This document shows, piece after piece, positions 45,766 to 53,221 of a DNA stretch of 64,000 nucleotides. A program made the translations under genes and the position numbers. Origin of the DNA: Peribacillus muralis. GTDB lineage: Bacteria; Bacillota; Bacilli; Bacillales; DSM-1321. Each line of letters starts with the position of its first letter. Position 1 is the first letter of the stretch. The stretch is taken from assembly GCF_001645685.2 (NCBI RefSeq), contig NZ_CP017080.1, positions 3,773,051 to 3,837,050 on the forward strand, given 5' to 3'. Under the pieces are notes generated by a model. The model was given only the letters and a program-made list of their open reading frames with translations. It did not search any database and was not told the origin of the DNA.

Positions 45766-46542
45766 ATGGTTAAAGATAAAGTGGCGATCATTACCGGATC
45801 TGCTAGAGGAATTGGCTTTGAGATTGGAAAGATTTTTGCGGAAAATGGCGCGAAGGTCGTGTTGTCCGATCTTGATCGAAACACAGTCGAAAAAGCTGCC
45901 TTAGATTTACGGAACAAAGGCTTGGACGTCATCGGCTTGAAGGCGGATGTGACAAGTGAAGGTGATATCATCCAACTGATCAAGCAAGCTAAAGAGAAAT
46001 ATGGACGAATCGATATTTTCATCAATAACGCCGGCCTTCAGCATGTTGCGCCGATCGAAGAGTTTCCAACCGAAAAATTCGAACTGATGATCAAAATCAT
46101 GCTGACCGCTCCATTCATTGCGATCAAAAACGTTCTGCCCATCATGAAAGAACAAGGCTTCGGCCGAATCATCAACATCTCGTCCATCAATGGCCTGATT
46201 GGCTTTGCCAACAAAGCCGCCTACAATAGCGCCAAACATGGGGTCATCGGATTAACGAAGGTCGCTGCCCTGGAAAGCGCCACTTTCGGCATAACCGTCA
46301 ATGCCCTATGCCCAGGGTATGTCGACACACCGCTCGTACGGGGACAAATGGCAGACCTGGCGAAAACACGCAATGTCCCGCTTGAGGATGTATTGGCAGA
46401 AGTCCTTCTTCCGTTAGTGCCTCAAAAACGTCTCTTGGACGTAAGTGAAATTGCCGACTATGCCATCTTCCTCGCAAGCGACAAAGCACGCGGCGTCACA
46501 GGCCAGGCAGTTGTATTGGATGGCGGATATACTGCTCAATAA
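45766..46542 (+). CDS. D-3-hydroxybutyrate dehydrogenase (copy 1)
   Basis: 258 aa SDR. TGSARGIGFEIG at the N-terminus, NNAGLQHVAPIEEFP (the LQHV element is typical of 3-hydroxybutyrate dehydrogenases), catalytic Ser in SSINGL, YNSAKHG, and the NALCPGYVDTPLV loop, ending in DGGYTAQ. Oxidises D-3-hydroxybutyrate to acetoacetate with NAD. ATG 45766; the TTG 45751 overlaps GGAGG. Divergent from the thiolase operon. About 85% identical by eye to the copy at 54.8-55.6 kb, with a near-identical stretch (see findings). Confidence 0.92.
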   Translation: MVKDKVAIITGSARGIGFEIGKIFAENGAKVVLSDLDRNTVEKAALDLRNKGLDVIGLKADVTSEGDIIQLIKQAKEKYGRIDIFINNAGLQHVAPIEEFPTEKFELMIKIMLTAPFIAIKNVLPIMKEQGFGRIINISSINGLIGFANKAAYNSAKHGVIGLTKVAALESATFGITVNALCPGYVDTPLVRGQMADLAKTRNVPLEDVLAEVLLPLVPQKRLLDVSEIADYAIFLASDKARGVTGQAVVLDGGYTAQ

Positions 46543-46558
46543 AAAATTCATACGTAAA

Positions 46559-46598
46559 ATGCCCGACTGAACGACACCAAAAAGGTGCTCTTCATTCG
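46559..46598 (+). terminator. Intrinsic terminator
   Basis: GCCCGA..GA..CACC-aaaaa-GGTG..TC..TTCGGGC stem then TTTTTT, after dehydrogenase copy 1. Confidence 0.8.
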
Positions 46599-46729
46599 GG
46601 CTTTTTTGTATTGAAGGGATCGTTAGACAGGCGTTTTTAGCAGAAATGACCTGGAAGAAAATGGTGGAATAAAGAATTCCCTCATGTTACAGTAATATAG
46701 GGATACCACCCTTAAAAGGAGGCTTCGTC

Positions 46730-46759
46730 ATGATTATCAAGTGGGTTAGACTGCGATAA
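46730..46759 (+). CDS. Nine-codon leader ORF (possible)
   Basis: ATG-MIIKWVRLR-TAA with AAAGGAGG seven bases upstream, 70 bp before the alpha/beta hydrolase gene. It may be a short leader peptide or the start of a lost gene. The only support is the strong ribosome binding site. Confidence 0.2.
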   Translation: MIIKWVRLR

Positions 46760-46828
46760 ATAAAAGGGCATGCTCCGGAAAGAATGTATTGATTTACGCA
46801 ATAGAATCTTTAATACGGAGGTTAAAAT

Positions 46829-47671
46829 ATGAGTGAACAAATTCTGAAAATAAATAGTGTCGATATATGTACGGAAAGTTTCGGAAACGCCAAAGACCCT
46901 GCTGTGCTTTTGATCATGGGGGCGATGTCTTCTTTAGATTGGTGGGATGAGGACTTTTGCATTCGCCTCGCCGACCAGGGGAGGTTTGTCATTCGGTACG
47001 ATCATCGGGATTTGGGACGATCGACCGTTTATGAACCCGGTACTTCCAACTATACGATAACCGACATGGCTGACGATGCCGCAGGTGTCCTTGACGCTTA
47101 TTCCATCGAGCAAGCTCATATCGTCGGCATGTCCTTAGGCGGACTAATCGGCCAAATCCTTGCTTTAAGATATCCGGAGCGCGTCACTACGCTTACGCTG
47201 ATTGCATCAAGCGTGTTCGGGACTGTCATGGAAGAACTGCCGCCAATGGACCAACGCATATTGGATCACCACGCGAAAAGCGCTTCCGTAGATTGGGCAA
47301 ACAAGGAGTCTGTCATCGCCTTTCTTGCGGATGGCTGGAAAACGCTGGCCGGGTCCAAACCTTATGAGCAGGAAAGAATGTATAAACTGGCTAAAAGAGA
47401 AGCGGAGCGCGCCAAACAGCTGCCGAGCAGATTCAATCATGCCATGCTTGCTGGCGGAGACGAATATTACGATAGAATGTGTGAGATCTCCGTACCTGTC
47501 CTCATCATCCATGGCACGGAAGATCCAGCCTTGCCATACGAGCATGGGCTTGCTCTTAGGAAAGCCATCCCTCAAGCTACATTGGTGACCCTTGATGGAT
47601 CAGGGCATGAAATTCACCGTGAAGACTGGGATGAAATCATCGATTCCGTTAGAAGGCTTACATCACGATAG
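46829..47671 (+). CDS. Alpha/beta hydrolase
   Basis: 280 aa. Nucleophile elbow VGMSLGGLI (about 95-103), Asp in IHGTEDPALP, and catalytic His in SGHEIHREDW. The N-terminus with LLIMGAMSSLDWWDED and YDHRDLGRST is like proline iminopeptidase/epoxide-type hydrolases and AKR-like carboxylesterases. Substrate unknown. CGGAGG lies seven bases before the ATG. Follows a possible 9-codon leader ORF. Confidence 0.87.
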   Translation: MSEQILKINSVDICTESFGNAKDPAVLLIMGAMSSLDWWDEDFCIRLADQGRFVIRYDHRDLGRSTVYEPGTSNYTITDMADDAAGVLDAYSIEQAHIVGMSLGGLIGQILALRYPERVTTLTLIASSVFGTVMEELPPMDQRILDHHAKSASVDWANKESVIAFLADGWKTLAGSKPYEQERMYKLAKREAERAKQLPSRFNHAMLAGGDEYYDRMCEISVPVLIIHGTEDPALPYEHGLALRKAIPQATLVTLDGSGHEIHREDWDEIIDSVRRLTSR

Positions 47672-47681
47672 AGGTAAAACA

Positions 47682-47717
47682 TAAAAGGAGCCGACCAGTA
47701 AAAGGTCGGCTTTTCTT
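47682..47717. terminator. Bidirectional terminator
   Basis: AGCCGACC-agtaaa-GGTCGGCT, flanked by A on the left and T on the right. Confidence 0.85.
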
Positions 47718-47725
47718 AATACTTT

Positions 47726-47911
47726 TTAGCAGTAACCGCCATATCCCTGAACGTTGCCATAGCCGCCACCGTTATCTCCACCGCCGCCGAAGCAAGCCGC
47801 TCCGACAATGATTAGAAGGATGAACAATACGACTATAAAAGCGAAACCTCCACCAAAACCTCCAACACCGTTATCACAACCGCAATTTGATTCATGACCA
47901 CAATTAGACAA
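47726..47911 (-). CDS. YjcZ-family sporulation peptide
   Basis: 61 aa. Hydrophobic segment GGFAFIVVLFILLIIVGAA is the hallmark of the YjcZ-type family, found in spores or sporulating cells of Bacillus; the rest is Gly/Cys/Asn-rich. I choose TTG 47911, giving MSNCGHES, with AAGGAG nine bases upstream. The upstream ATG at 47920 overlaps the ribosome binding site and is unlikely. The protein likely associates with membrane. Confidence 0.85.
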   Translation of the reverse strand: MSNCGHESNCGCDNGVGGFGGGFAFIVVLFILLIIVGAACFGGGGDNGGGYGNVQGYGGYC

Positions 47912-48161
47912 TAGAAACATCTCCTTATTTGTTTTAGAACTGGAATAACTAAATGGGTTAATTCACTTTATGTTCCAATTAGGATAATGACACAATAATA
48001 AGTTGAAACTTTTTGGGAACCGCACTACATACGAAAGACTTCGCGTTTGCCATTCCCTTTTTACTGGCGGAAACAGCCAGCTTCAGCTTATGTACCATGA
48101 CCGAGTATATACTTCGTCATGCCAGCCCAATTTGCAGTGTGTCAAAATGAAAAGGACAAAT

Positions 48162-48611
48162 TTATAAAGTAATTACCCATAACTCTAAATCTTCTAGGAC
48201 GATATCATAACGGTCCTTAATATCCATCCAGCGAATGGTTCGTTTTTTGGAAATGGCAGAATCCTCTTTTCCACTCAAACAGGTAAAATATTCGATTACA
48301 CCACTAGCAATAAGAGCTTCATTTAAATAATGATATAGGATTGTTAAGCATTTACCTTCTTCCGCTGTTCCTGTAAATCCAAAACCTAGAGGGATGTGAT
48401 TTGAGAAGACTGCTACTTGGTAATCGAATGAGAAGTGCGGGCTATATGAAAACTTTCGTTTCAATCTGCTATCATAATTATTTTCAAAATATAAATCCGT
48501 GAAATCCAATTCATTTAGAAAGACATTTGGCTGTTCCAAAGACAACGGTTTCGATCCGAATGAACCATTTGGCAATCTCATTGATGAAGCTATATACATG
48601 CACTGCGTCAT
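48162..48611 (-). CDS. Unknown 149-aa protein
   Basis: Starts MTQCMYIASS with AAGGAGGAGG six bases upstream, so it is a real gene. The MxxCMYIASS beginning, a central HFSFDYQVAVFSNH and the acidic C-terminus do not match a family I can name. No TM and no signal peptide. Stands alone. The 120 bp upstream and 440 bp downstream hold no obvious regulatory site. Confidence 0.7.
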   Translation of the reverse strand: MTQCMYIASSMRLPNGSFGSKPLSLEQPNVFLNELDFTDLYFENNYDSRLKRKFSYSPHFSFDYQVAVFSNHIPLGFGFTGTAEEGKCLTILYHYLNEALIASGVIEYFTCLSGKEDSAISKKRTIRWMDIKDRYDIVLEDLELWVITL

Positions 48612-49093
48612 AGTCCTCCTCCTTTTAACTCCGATGCGCCCGTCAGGCGTAATTAGACTTCTTCTAGGATTGGCATATGGTATAAAGTAAACATAAAATG
48701 TAATAATTTTCAACTAATTACTGGAACATTCGTTCTATTTGTGTTATTCTAATATCAAACAATAAAAGATCGGATCGCTGCCTAACGATTTGATCGTAAC
48801 GATACACGATACGTACAGGTCGGTTGTATCCGCGGGCCTAAAACAAGGTTGTACCGCTGAGCCGAGCCACTTGCCAACAACAAGGGTGCTGGTTAAAAAA
48901 CAGCTTCGATCTTCAGCTAACGCACCTGTTTGTTCTTTAGGAAGTACTTCCATTATCATTTTGAAGAGTATCATTGCATTGCAAAGATGCTCTATAAGCA
49001 TTCTTGAGATTCCTACGTTTTCGCTTTACCGAAACGGGTAATGTATGATAGAAGCATGAGTTTGATAAACGTCTCTCTATAGGAGGAATGTTC

Positions 49094-49486
49094 ATGAATC
49101 CGGTGATTTTGTTTGATGGGGAATGCAACTTTTGTGATTCGAGCGTGCAGTTCATCATAAAGCGGGATCCGAAGGGCCTTTTTCATTATGCTTCGCTCCA
49201 AAGCGAGGCAGGGCAGGAGCTCTTGAAAAAATACGATGTTCCTGCAGACTTGGATAGCATGGTGCTGATCGAGAAGGACCAAGCCCATTATAAATCGTCT
49301 GCAGCCTTGAGGATTGCCCGCAGGTTACAAGGGGCATGGAAACTGTGTTACGGCTTCATCATCGTCCCAAGCTTCATCAGGAATTCGGTTTATGACTTCA
49401 TTGCCAAGAACCGGTACAAATGGTTCGGGAAGAAGGAAGAAAGCTGTATGCTGCCATCGCCTAGTGTTCGGAAGCGCTTTTTATAA
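49094..49486 (+). CDS. DCC-family thiol-disulfide oxidoreductase-like protein (DUF393)
   Basis: 130 aa. Thioredoxin-like start with DGECNFCDSSV (DxxCNxC motif at about residues 9-19) is diagnostic of the DCC/YuxK family. Function is not settled; the two Cys could form a redox pair. ATG 49094 is used (AGGAGG seven to eight bases upstream); ATG 49088 is too near that site. Followed by a shared terminator with a convergent gene. Confidence 0.85.
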   Translation: MNPVILFDGECNFCDSSVQFIIKRDPKGLFHYASLQSEAGQELLKKYDVPADLDSMVLIEKDQAHYKSSAALRIARRLQGAWKLCYGFIIVPSFIRNSVYDFIAKNRYKWFGKKEESCMLPSPSVRKRFL

Positions 49487-49528
49487 AAAAAGGACGATGA
49501 GCCATCAGCCGCTCGTCGTCCTTTTCAT
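49484..49528. terminator. Bidirectional terminator
   Basis: AAAAGGACGA / TCGTCCTTTT arms with TGAGC/GCTCG-like inner pairs between convergent genes. Confidence 0.8.
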
Positions 49529-50868
49529 TGTGTAAAAGTGGAGAATCTCCATAAATGATTGGCCGTTGGGCGGGCCATCATTTCAAGGCCTTTGCTTTTC
49601 GCTTGATGCAGGGGCTGCCACTCTGTGTCATCTGCCTCCTTTAAATAAACTTCGTGATGGGGTGCCTGGTCATGATAGCCGGCAATATTGATTTCGCCAT
49701 TTCGGTAAAAGGTCCCGATCACTTTATAATCCACGGCAGGAGAAAGGATGATTGGATTGCCGACAGAGTGTGTCAGTTGAATCGTCGTTTTCTCTTTATT
49801 GGATAATATATGTTTCACCACAATGTCTTCGTCGGATGCCACACCTTCTTCAAGAAAAACGCCAGCCTTGTCGTAGGCCTCACTTTTTCCGACCGCTTTA
49901 GAAAAATCTATTTCTGCATCCTTCTCCGTTTCCCGAATCATCATATCGACCCTGGTCCTATAGCGGGAAGATTCAGGATCGAACCCTCGGCCGTCGCCTT
50001 TAAAATAAGGAACCTTGGAAGCAAGATTGGGATTCTTCAGCCACTCCTCCGGTAAAAAGGTGGTATAGCGGAGTTGCCAATTTCTTTGGTTCATGCGATC
50101 GACCAGGCTTTCATCAATGGACTGCAATAGCTGTTGCACGTGTCCTATCCTTTTGGTGTTCGTTATTTCCTCTATCGCTGCTTGTTCTTGGGACGAGCCT
50201 TTTTTAAAAGCCCCGACTATACTCGCCAAAAACGATTTTACGGCATATGTTTCTTGCTCGGAACGCGGGAGGGGGCGCCTCGCTTTGATCGTATATGTGT
50301 ATTCTTGGTTCTCGCTTATACTCCGGTCACTGAAGGAACATCCATTCACCAGCCCCACCTTCATGCCGTTCCTGTAAATGATATATCTCTCTATCCCTTT
50401 AATGGGTTCCCATTCCAAGCTAATTTGACCCTTTGCGACAATCGTGGTGAAGACAAGATCCAAAAGGATATTATCCTCTTTCTTATTTTCGGCTGTCGTA
50501 GATGTCTGTATTTTCATCCTGTTCAAGACGTGCCTCGCCTCATCCATACTCTCGATCGTATACGTATAGATGGTTCCTGCTGTCAGACCTTCTTCCGCCA
50601 CATAAGGCTCCGGTCCGCTATAAATTGTCTGCACACCTCTAAAAACCCGGTAGAATTGCGCTTCATTTGGCCAGACAAGCTTTATGGCATCCTCTTTCCG
50701 CTCGATTTTACACATTAAGGACGTCGTCTTGATTACGGCCCTATGCAGCCTCTTATGCGAAACGAGATAAGCGAGGCCAGCAATCCCGAAAGCGAGCAAG
50801 GAATGCCGGGTGGTGATTTTAACTCCAATTTGTTTTAAGCGTGGAAATGAAAAATGAGTCATCAGCAT
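49525..50868 (-). CDS. DUF3238 / fibronectin type III-like protein
   Basis: 447 aa. One TM-like helix near 20-40, then two fibronectin-III-like domains (residues about 50-125 and 135-205; FYRVFRGVQTIYSGP, EYTYTIKARR), followed by a C-terminal DUF3238-type domain. The DUF3238 region has YKVIGTFYRNGEINIAGYHDQAPHHEVYLK, a beta-rich segment. Role unknown, probably envelope-associated. ATG 50868 follows GAGGTG by six bases; the GTG at 50877 lies within it. Confidence 0.8.
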   Translation of the reverse strand: MLMTHFSFPRLKQIGVKITTRHSLLAFGIAGLAYLVSHKRLHRAVIKTTSLMCKIERKEDAIKLVWPNEAQFYRVFRGVQTIYSGPEPYVAEEGLTAGTIYTYTIESMDEARHVLNRMKIQTSTTAENKKEDNILLDLVFTTIVAKGQISLEWEPIKGIERYIIYRNGMKVGLVNGCSFSDRSISENQEYTYTIKARRPLPRSEQETYAVKSFLASIVGAFKKGSSQEQAAIEEITNTKRIGHVQQLLQSIDESLVDRMNQRNWQLRYTTFLPEEWLKNPNLASKVPYFKGDGRGFDPESSRYRTRVDMMIRETEKDAEIDFSKAVGKSEAYDKAGVFLEEGVASDEDIVVKHILSNKEKTTIQLTHSVGNPIILSPAVDYKVIGTFYRNGEINIAGYHDQAPHHEVYLKEADDTEWQPLHQAKSKGLEMMARPTANHLWRFSTFTQ

Positions 50869-51110
50869 CTTCAACACCTCTTCCTTTGATAGGTGTATCT
50901 TTCCTTATTTCTTTACCCAGTTTAAACTCCGTGCACACTTTGCGATGTGCTGAGAGGAGAGGGCCTTTCTAAAAAAACAATGCAATCACCACTTCCCTCG
51001 GTCATCTGTGAGTTTCTCTGATTTTTCCTGTCATATTAAACGGCGGCTTTTTTATTTCCCATGGACTAGCTACAGGTTTATGTGATTATTTTTCTTTTCA
51101 TTAGAAAGAA

Positions 51111-51134
51111 GAGCATCATGAATTCATGATGCTC
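51111..51134. other. 24-bp perfect palindrome (probable terminator)
   Basis: A 12-bp inverted repeat with no spacer (GAGCATCATGAA and its complement) followed on the minus strand by a T-rich tract TTCTTTCTAATG. It ends 11 bp after the YvrJ stop and is probably that operon's terminator. Confidence 0.6.
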
Positions 51135-51145
51135 CCCGCTTATCC

Positions 51146-51301
51146 TTAACCTGACTTGGGAATCCCTTCTCTCAGGCGATTTGGCAGCTCTACAAGCGTT
51201 TCGTTCAAGGTATCCAGTTTCGTTTCAATTCGATGAAGCAAATAAAGGGTAACGATGATCGGAAACCCAATATCACTGACAAATGGCAGGATTTGATCCA
51301 C
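51146..51301 (-). CDS. YvrJ-family protein (51 aa)
   Basis: Too short for usual ORF lists. Starts GTG-DQILPFVSDIGFP and continues IIVTLYLLHRIETKLDTLNETLVEL, the YvrJ pattern: one N-terminal TM and an amphipathic coil. GAGGTGA lies five bases upstream; an in-frame GTG at 51310 also exists. Lies next to DUF2922 and DUF1659 genes, the standard partners of YvrJ in Bacilli. Role unknown. Confidence 0.8.
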   Translation of the reverse strand: MDQILPFVSDIGFPIIVTLYLLHRIETKLDTLNETLVELPNRLREGIPKSG

Positions 51302-51352
51302 TTTCTTCACCTCACCTTCCACGGTGAACGGTCAAGGATGCCTTGCTATCAG

Positions 51353-51571
51353 CTAGCTAAGCTCCAATTCCTCGACATTCCGCTCAACAAGTCTTGCCCC
51401 CTTCACGCTGACGAATCCCCCTGAGCCCGAAACGAAGACACTCTCTGCAATCACTTGTTCCATTGCCAGTTTAACTGTATTTACATTGACTGGATTCTTC
51501 GGATTTTCAACGGCAATTGTAGCTGACTTCCCTTCCTCGGTCTCGAATATCATTTCCAACACCTTAGCCAT
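51353..51571 (-). CDS. DUF2922 protein
   Basis: 72 aa, MAKVLEMIFETEEGKSATIAVENPKNPV start, small all-beta/coil protein typical of DUF2922. ATG 51571 with GGAGGTGA seven bases upstream; the ATG at 51592 lies before that site. No catalytic residues. Middle gene of a DUF1659-DUF2922-YvrJ set that is common in Bacillaceae and thought to go together, with unknown role. Confidence 0.85.
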   Translation of the reverse strand: MAKVLEMIFETEEGKSATIAVENPKNPVNVNTVKLAMEQVIAESVFVSGSGGFVSVKGARLVERNVEELELS

Positions 51572-51609
51572 TCGAACATCACCTCCCTCCATTCCGTTTC
51601 TGTCACCAA

Positions 51610-51828
51610 TCAGCCAATCAACGAATACGTATCGACCCTCGTCACTTCGCTCATTGGATAATTCTGCACGCTTGATATGGCAACAGCTGTAGAAAACAAC
51701 TGTTCAGCCGTCGCCTCTGTCTTGATGTTCGTGAACGATCTGCGTTTGAATGCGATGTCTCCTTTTTCGGTTAGCCCCGTTTCAAAATCGATCCGGAGCG
51801 TACTGGATACTGGAATCTGGTCGGCCAT
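51610..51828 (-). CDS. DUF1659 protein
   Basis: 72 aa, ADQIPVSSTLRIDFETGLTEKG, matches the DUF1659 style (small beta protein). ATG 51828 has AAAGGGGGTGA upstream; the ORF start at 51882 has none. First gene of the three small genes. Confidence 0.85.
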   Translation of the reverse strand: MADQIPVSSTLRIDFETGLTEKGDIAFKRRSFTNIKTEATAEQLFSTAVAISSVQNYPMSEVTRVDTYSLIG

Positions 51829-51994
51829 GACTCTCACCCCCTTTCGCCCTGTATATAAACAATGACGAGCGGAAAGTAGCATGTGAAAAATATATATATG
51901 ACAACCATGTTCATTATTGGCATTTGGCTTTAACTGGAACGATATCTTCCCCTTTTAATGGGAAATAATAATGGGGAAAGGAAGTGGATCAGTC

Positions 51995-52624
51995 ATGTCA
52001 TTAGAATGGTTCGACAGAATAGGCGGAGAATTGCAAGATCATCTTATTTCGATTTGCGATGAATACGACCGCAAAGGCAGCATGGTCGTGGAGCGCGGAT
52101 CCAAGCATCCACGAATCGAATTTTATACAGAGGCGGATGAACATGAGCGAGATTATTTTGCTTCGGTGTTTTTCGATCCGCATAATGAAGAATTTTACCT
52201 CGAAACCTTCGATCCGGAATTAGGGCAGGTCAACAAGGTGGTTTTAGCTGATATTGAAGATATCGTAGATGCTGTCCATGAAAGCTTGCATGACTACATG
52301 AAAGAAAACGACACCGAATATGAATATGATCTTGATGACGATGTCTTGGAAGAAAATGATGGTGCCGAGATTTACGAAATCGATGTCGATTGGGAAACAC
52401 CCGAAGTAACCGCCTATATGAAGGAAAATGAAGTGGAGGTTACCTATCAATTCGGAATCGTCCAGGAAACCGGTGATGGCGTCCTAAAGCGGATCAATCG
52501 GATCCGAACAGCGAATGATGATCTGTTGAAGGACGAAACCAACTTTATATTCAGCAAAGAAGAAGCAAGCACCATCATCGCCATGATCGCAAGCCACATG
52601 GATAAACTGAGCGAAATGGAATAA
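51995..52624 (+). CDS. Acidic protein, unknown function
   Basis: 209 aa, strongly acidic in the middle (Asp/Glu-rich 105-145). No TM. I do not recognise a family. ATG 51995 has GGA about six bases upstream within AAAGGAAGTGGA; a competing ATG at 51971 has none. It ends in a strong terminator. Confidence 0.75.
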   Translation: MSLEWFDRIGGELQDHLISICDEYDRKGSMVVERGSKHPRIEFYTEADEHERDYFASVFFDPHNEEFYLETFDPELGQVNKVVLADIEDIVDAVHESLHDYMKENDTEYEYDLDDDVLEENDGAEIYEIDVDWETPEVTAYMKENEVEVTYQFGIVQETGDGVLKRINRIRTANDDLLKDETNFIFSKEEASTIIAMIASHMDKLSEME

Positions 52625-52626
52625 TG

Positions 52627-52665
52627 AAAAAACCCTTGTCCATGCTGCATGGACAAGGGTTTTTC
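52627..52665. terminator. Bidirectional terminator
   Basis: AAAAACCCTTGTCCATG-ctg-CATGGACAAGGGTTTTT, a near-perfect 17-bp stem. Shared with csgA. Confidence 0.92.
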
Positions 52666-52918
52666 ACATCAAAATCAGTTCATATACCTCCGATAATTGA
52701 GTGACCCGTTCCGTATCGCTAGCCTCCTTTGCATGCTTGATTTCCTGAGGTAGGATATGGTTAAGGAAACTGGCCTCTTTACCAGTAAGCTCATTGATCA
52801 GCTCTTCTTCTGAACGAAGCTGCCCATCCTTGATTTTTAGATATATTTTCTGTGCTGCAGGATATTGATCCGTATAGTTTGACAAAATCTCACGTAAATA
52901 ACCGAGTGTACGATCCAT
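52664..52918 (-). CDS. csgA: Spore protein CsgA family
   Basis: 84 aa. MDRTLGYLREILSN at the start and SFLNHILPQEIKHAKEASDTERVTQLSEVYELIL at the end match the sigma-G-dependent acid-soluble spore protein CsgA of B. subtilis in order and length (about 82 aa). ATG 52918 with GGAGAGGG upstream; ATG 52954 is not preceded by a site. Supports a spore-former host. Confidence 0.8.
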   Translation of the reverse strand: MDRTLGYLREILSNYTDQYPAAQKIYLKIKDGQLRSEEELINELTGKEASFLNHILPQEIKHAKEASDTERVTQLSEVYELILM

Positions 52919-53009
52919 TCTACATCCCTCTCCACTATTAGGCATAAGGCTCATCTATACCTTCCCCCATTTTGCCCGGATGCATTCCTTGCTTTCTTCC
53001 AAGAAGCTT

Positions 53010-53215
53010 TTTATAAAAAAAGGGCTTTTCTTGGGCGTTCGGGTGCTGTTCTCGTGAGTTTGGGCGCTTTTCTTGGGAGTTCGGTGCTGTTCTCGTGAGT
53101 TTGGGCGCTTTTCTCGCCAATTCGGGTGCTGTTCTCGTGAGTTTGGGCGCTTTACTCGCCAATTTGAGCACTTTACTCGCCAATTTGGGCACTTTACTCG
53201 CCAGTTCGTGCTGGT
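53010..53215. repeat. Intergenic array of degenerate ~21-bp repeats (array 5)
   Basis: About nine units; on the minus strand GGCGAGTAAAGTGC followed by CCAAATT, alternating with ACGAGAACAGC-type variants (a second-order ~42-bp period is visible). Same unit family as array 2, 30 kb away. It ends seven bases before the stop of the gntP copy 3 gene. Confidence 0.87.
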
Positions 53216-53221
53216 CCATCC

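Noticed and set aside
45600..45766. Possible sigma-54 promoter for dehydrogenase copy 1 on the plus strand
   Set aside because: TTGCA at about 45710 lacks a GG at the -24 position, so the pattern does not hold. Promoter for this gene not found.
52938..53219. 93-codon ORF over repeat array 5 with Lys/Ala/Pro repeats
   Set aside because: Seven-residue repeats follow from the ~21-bp units staying in frame; no independent start.
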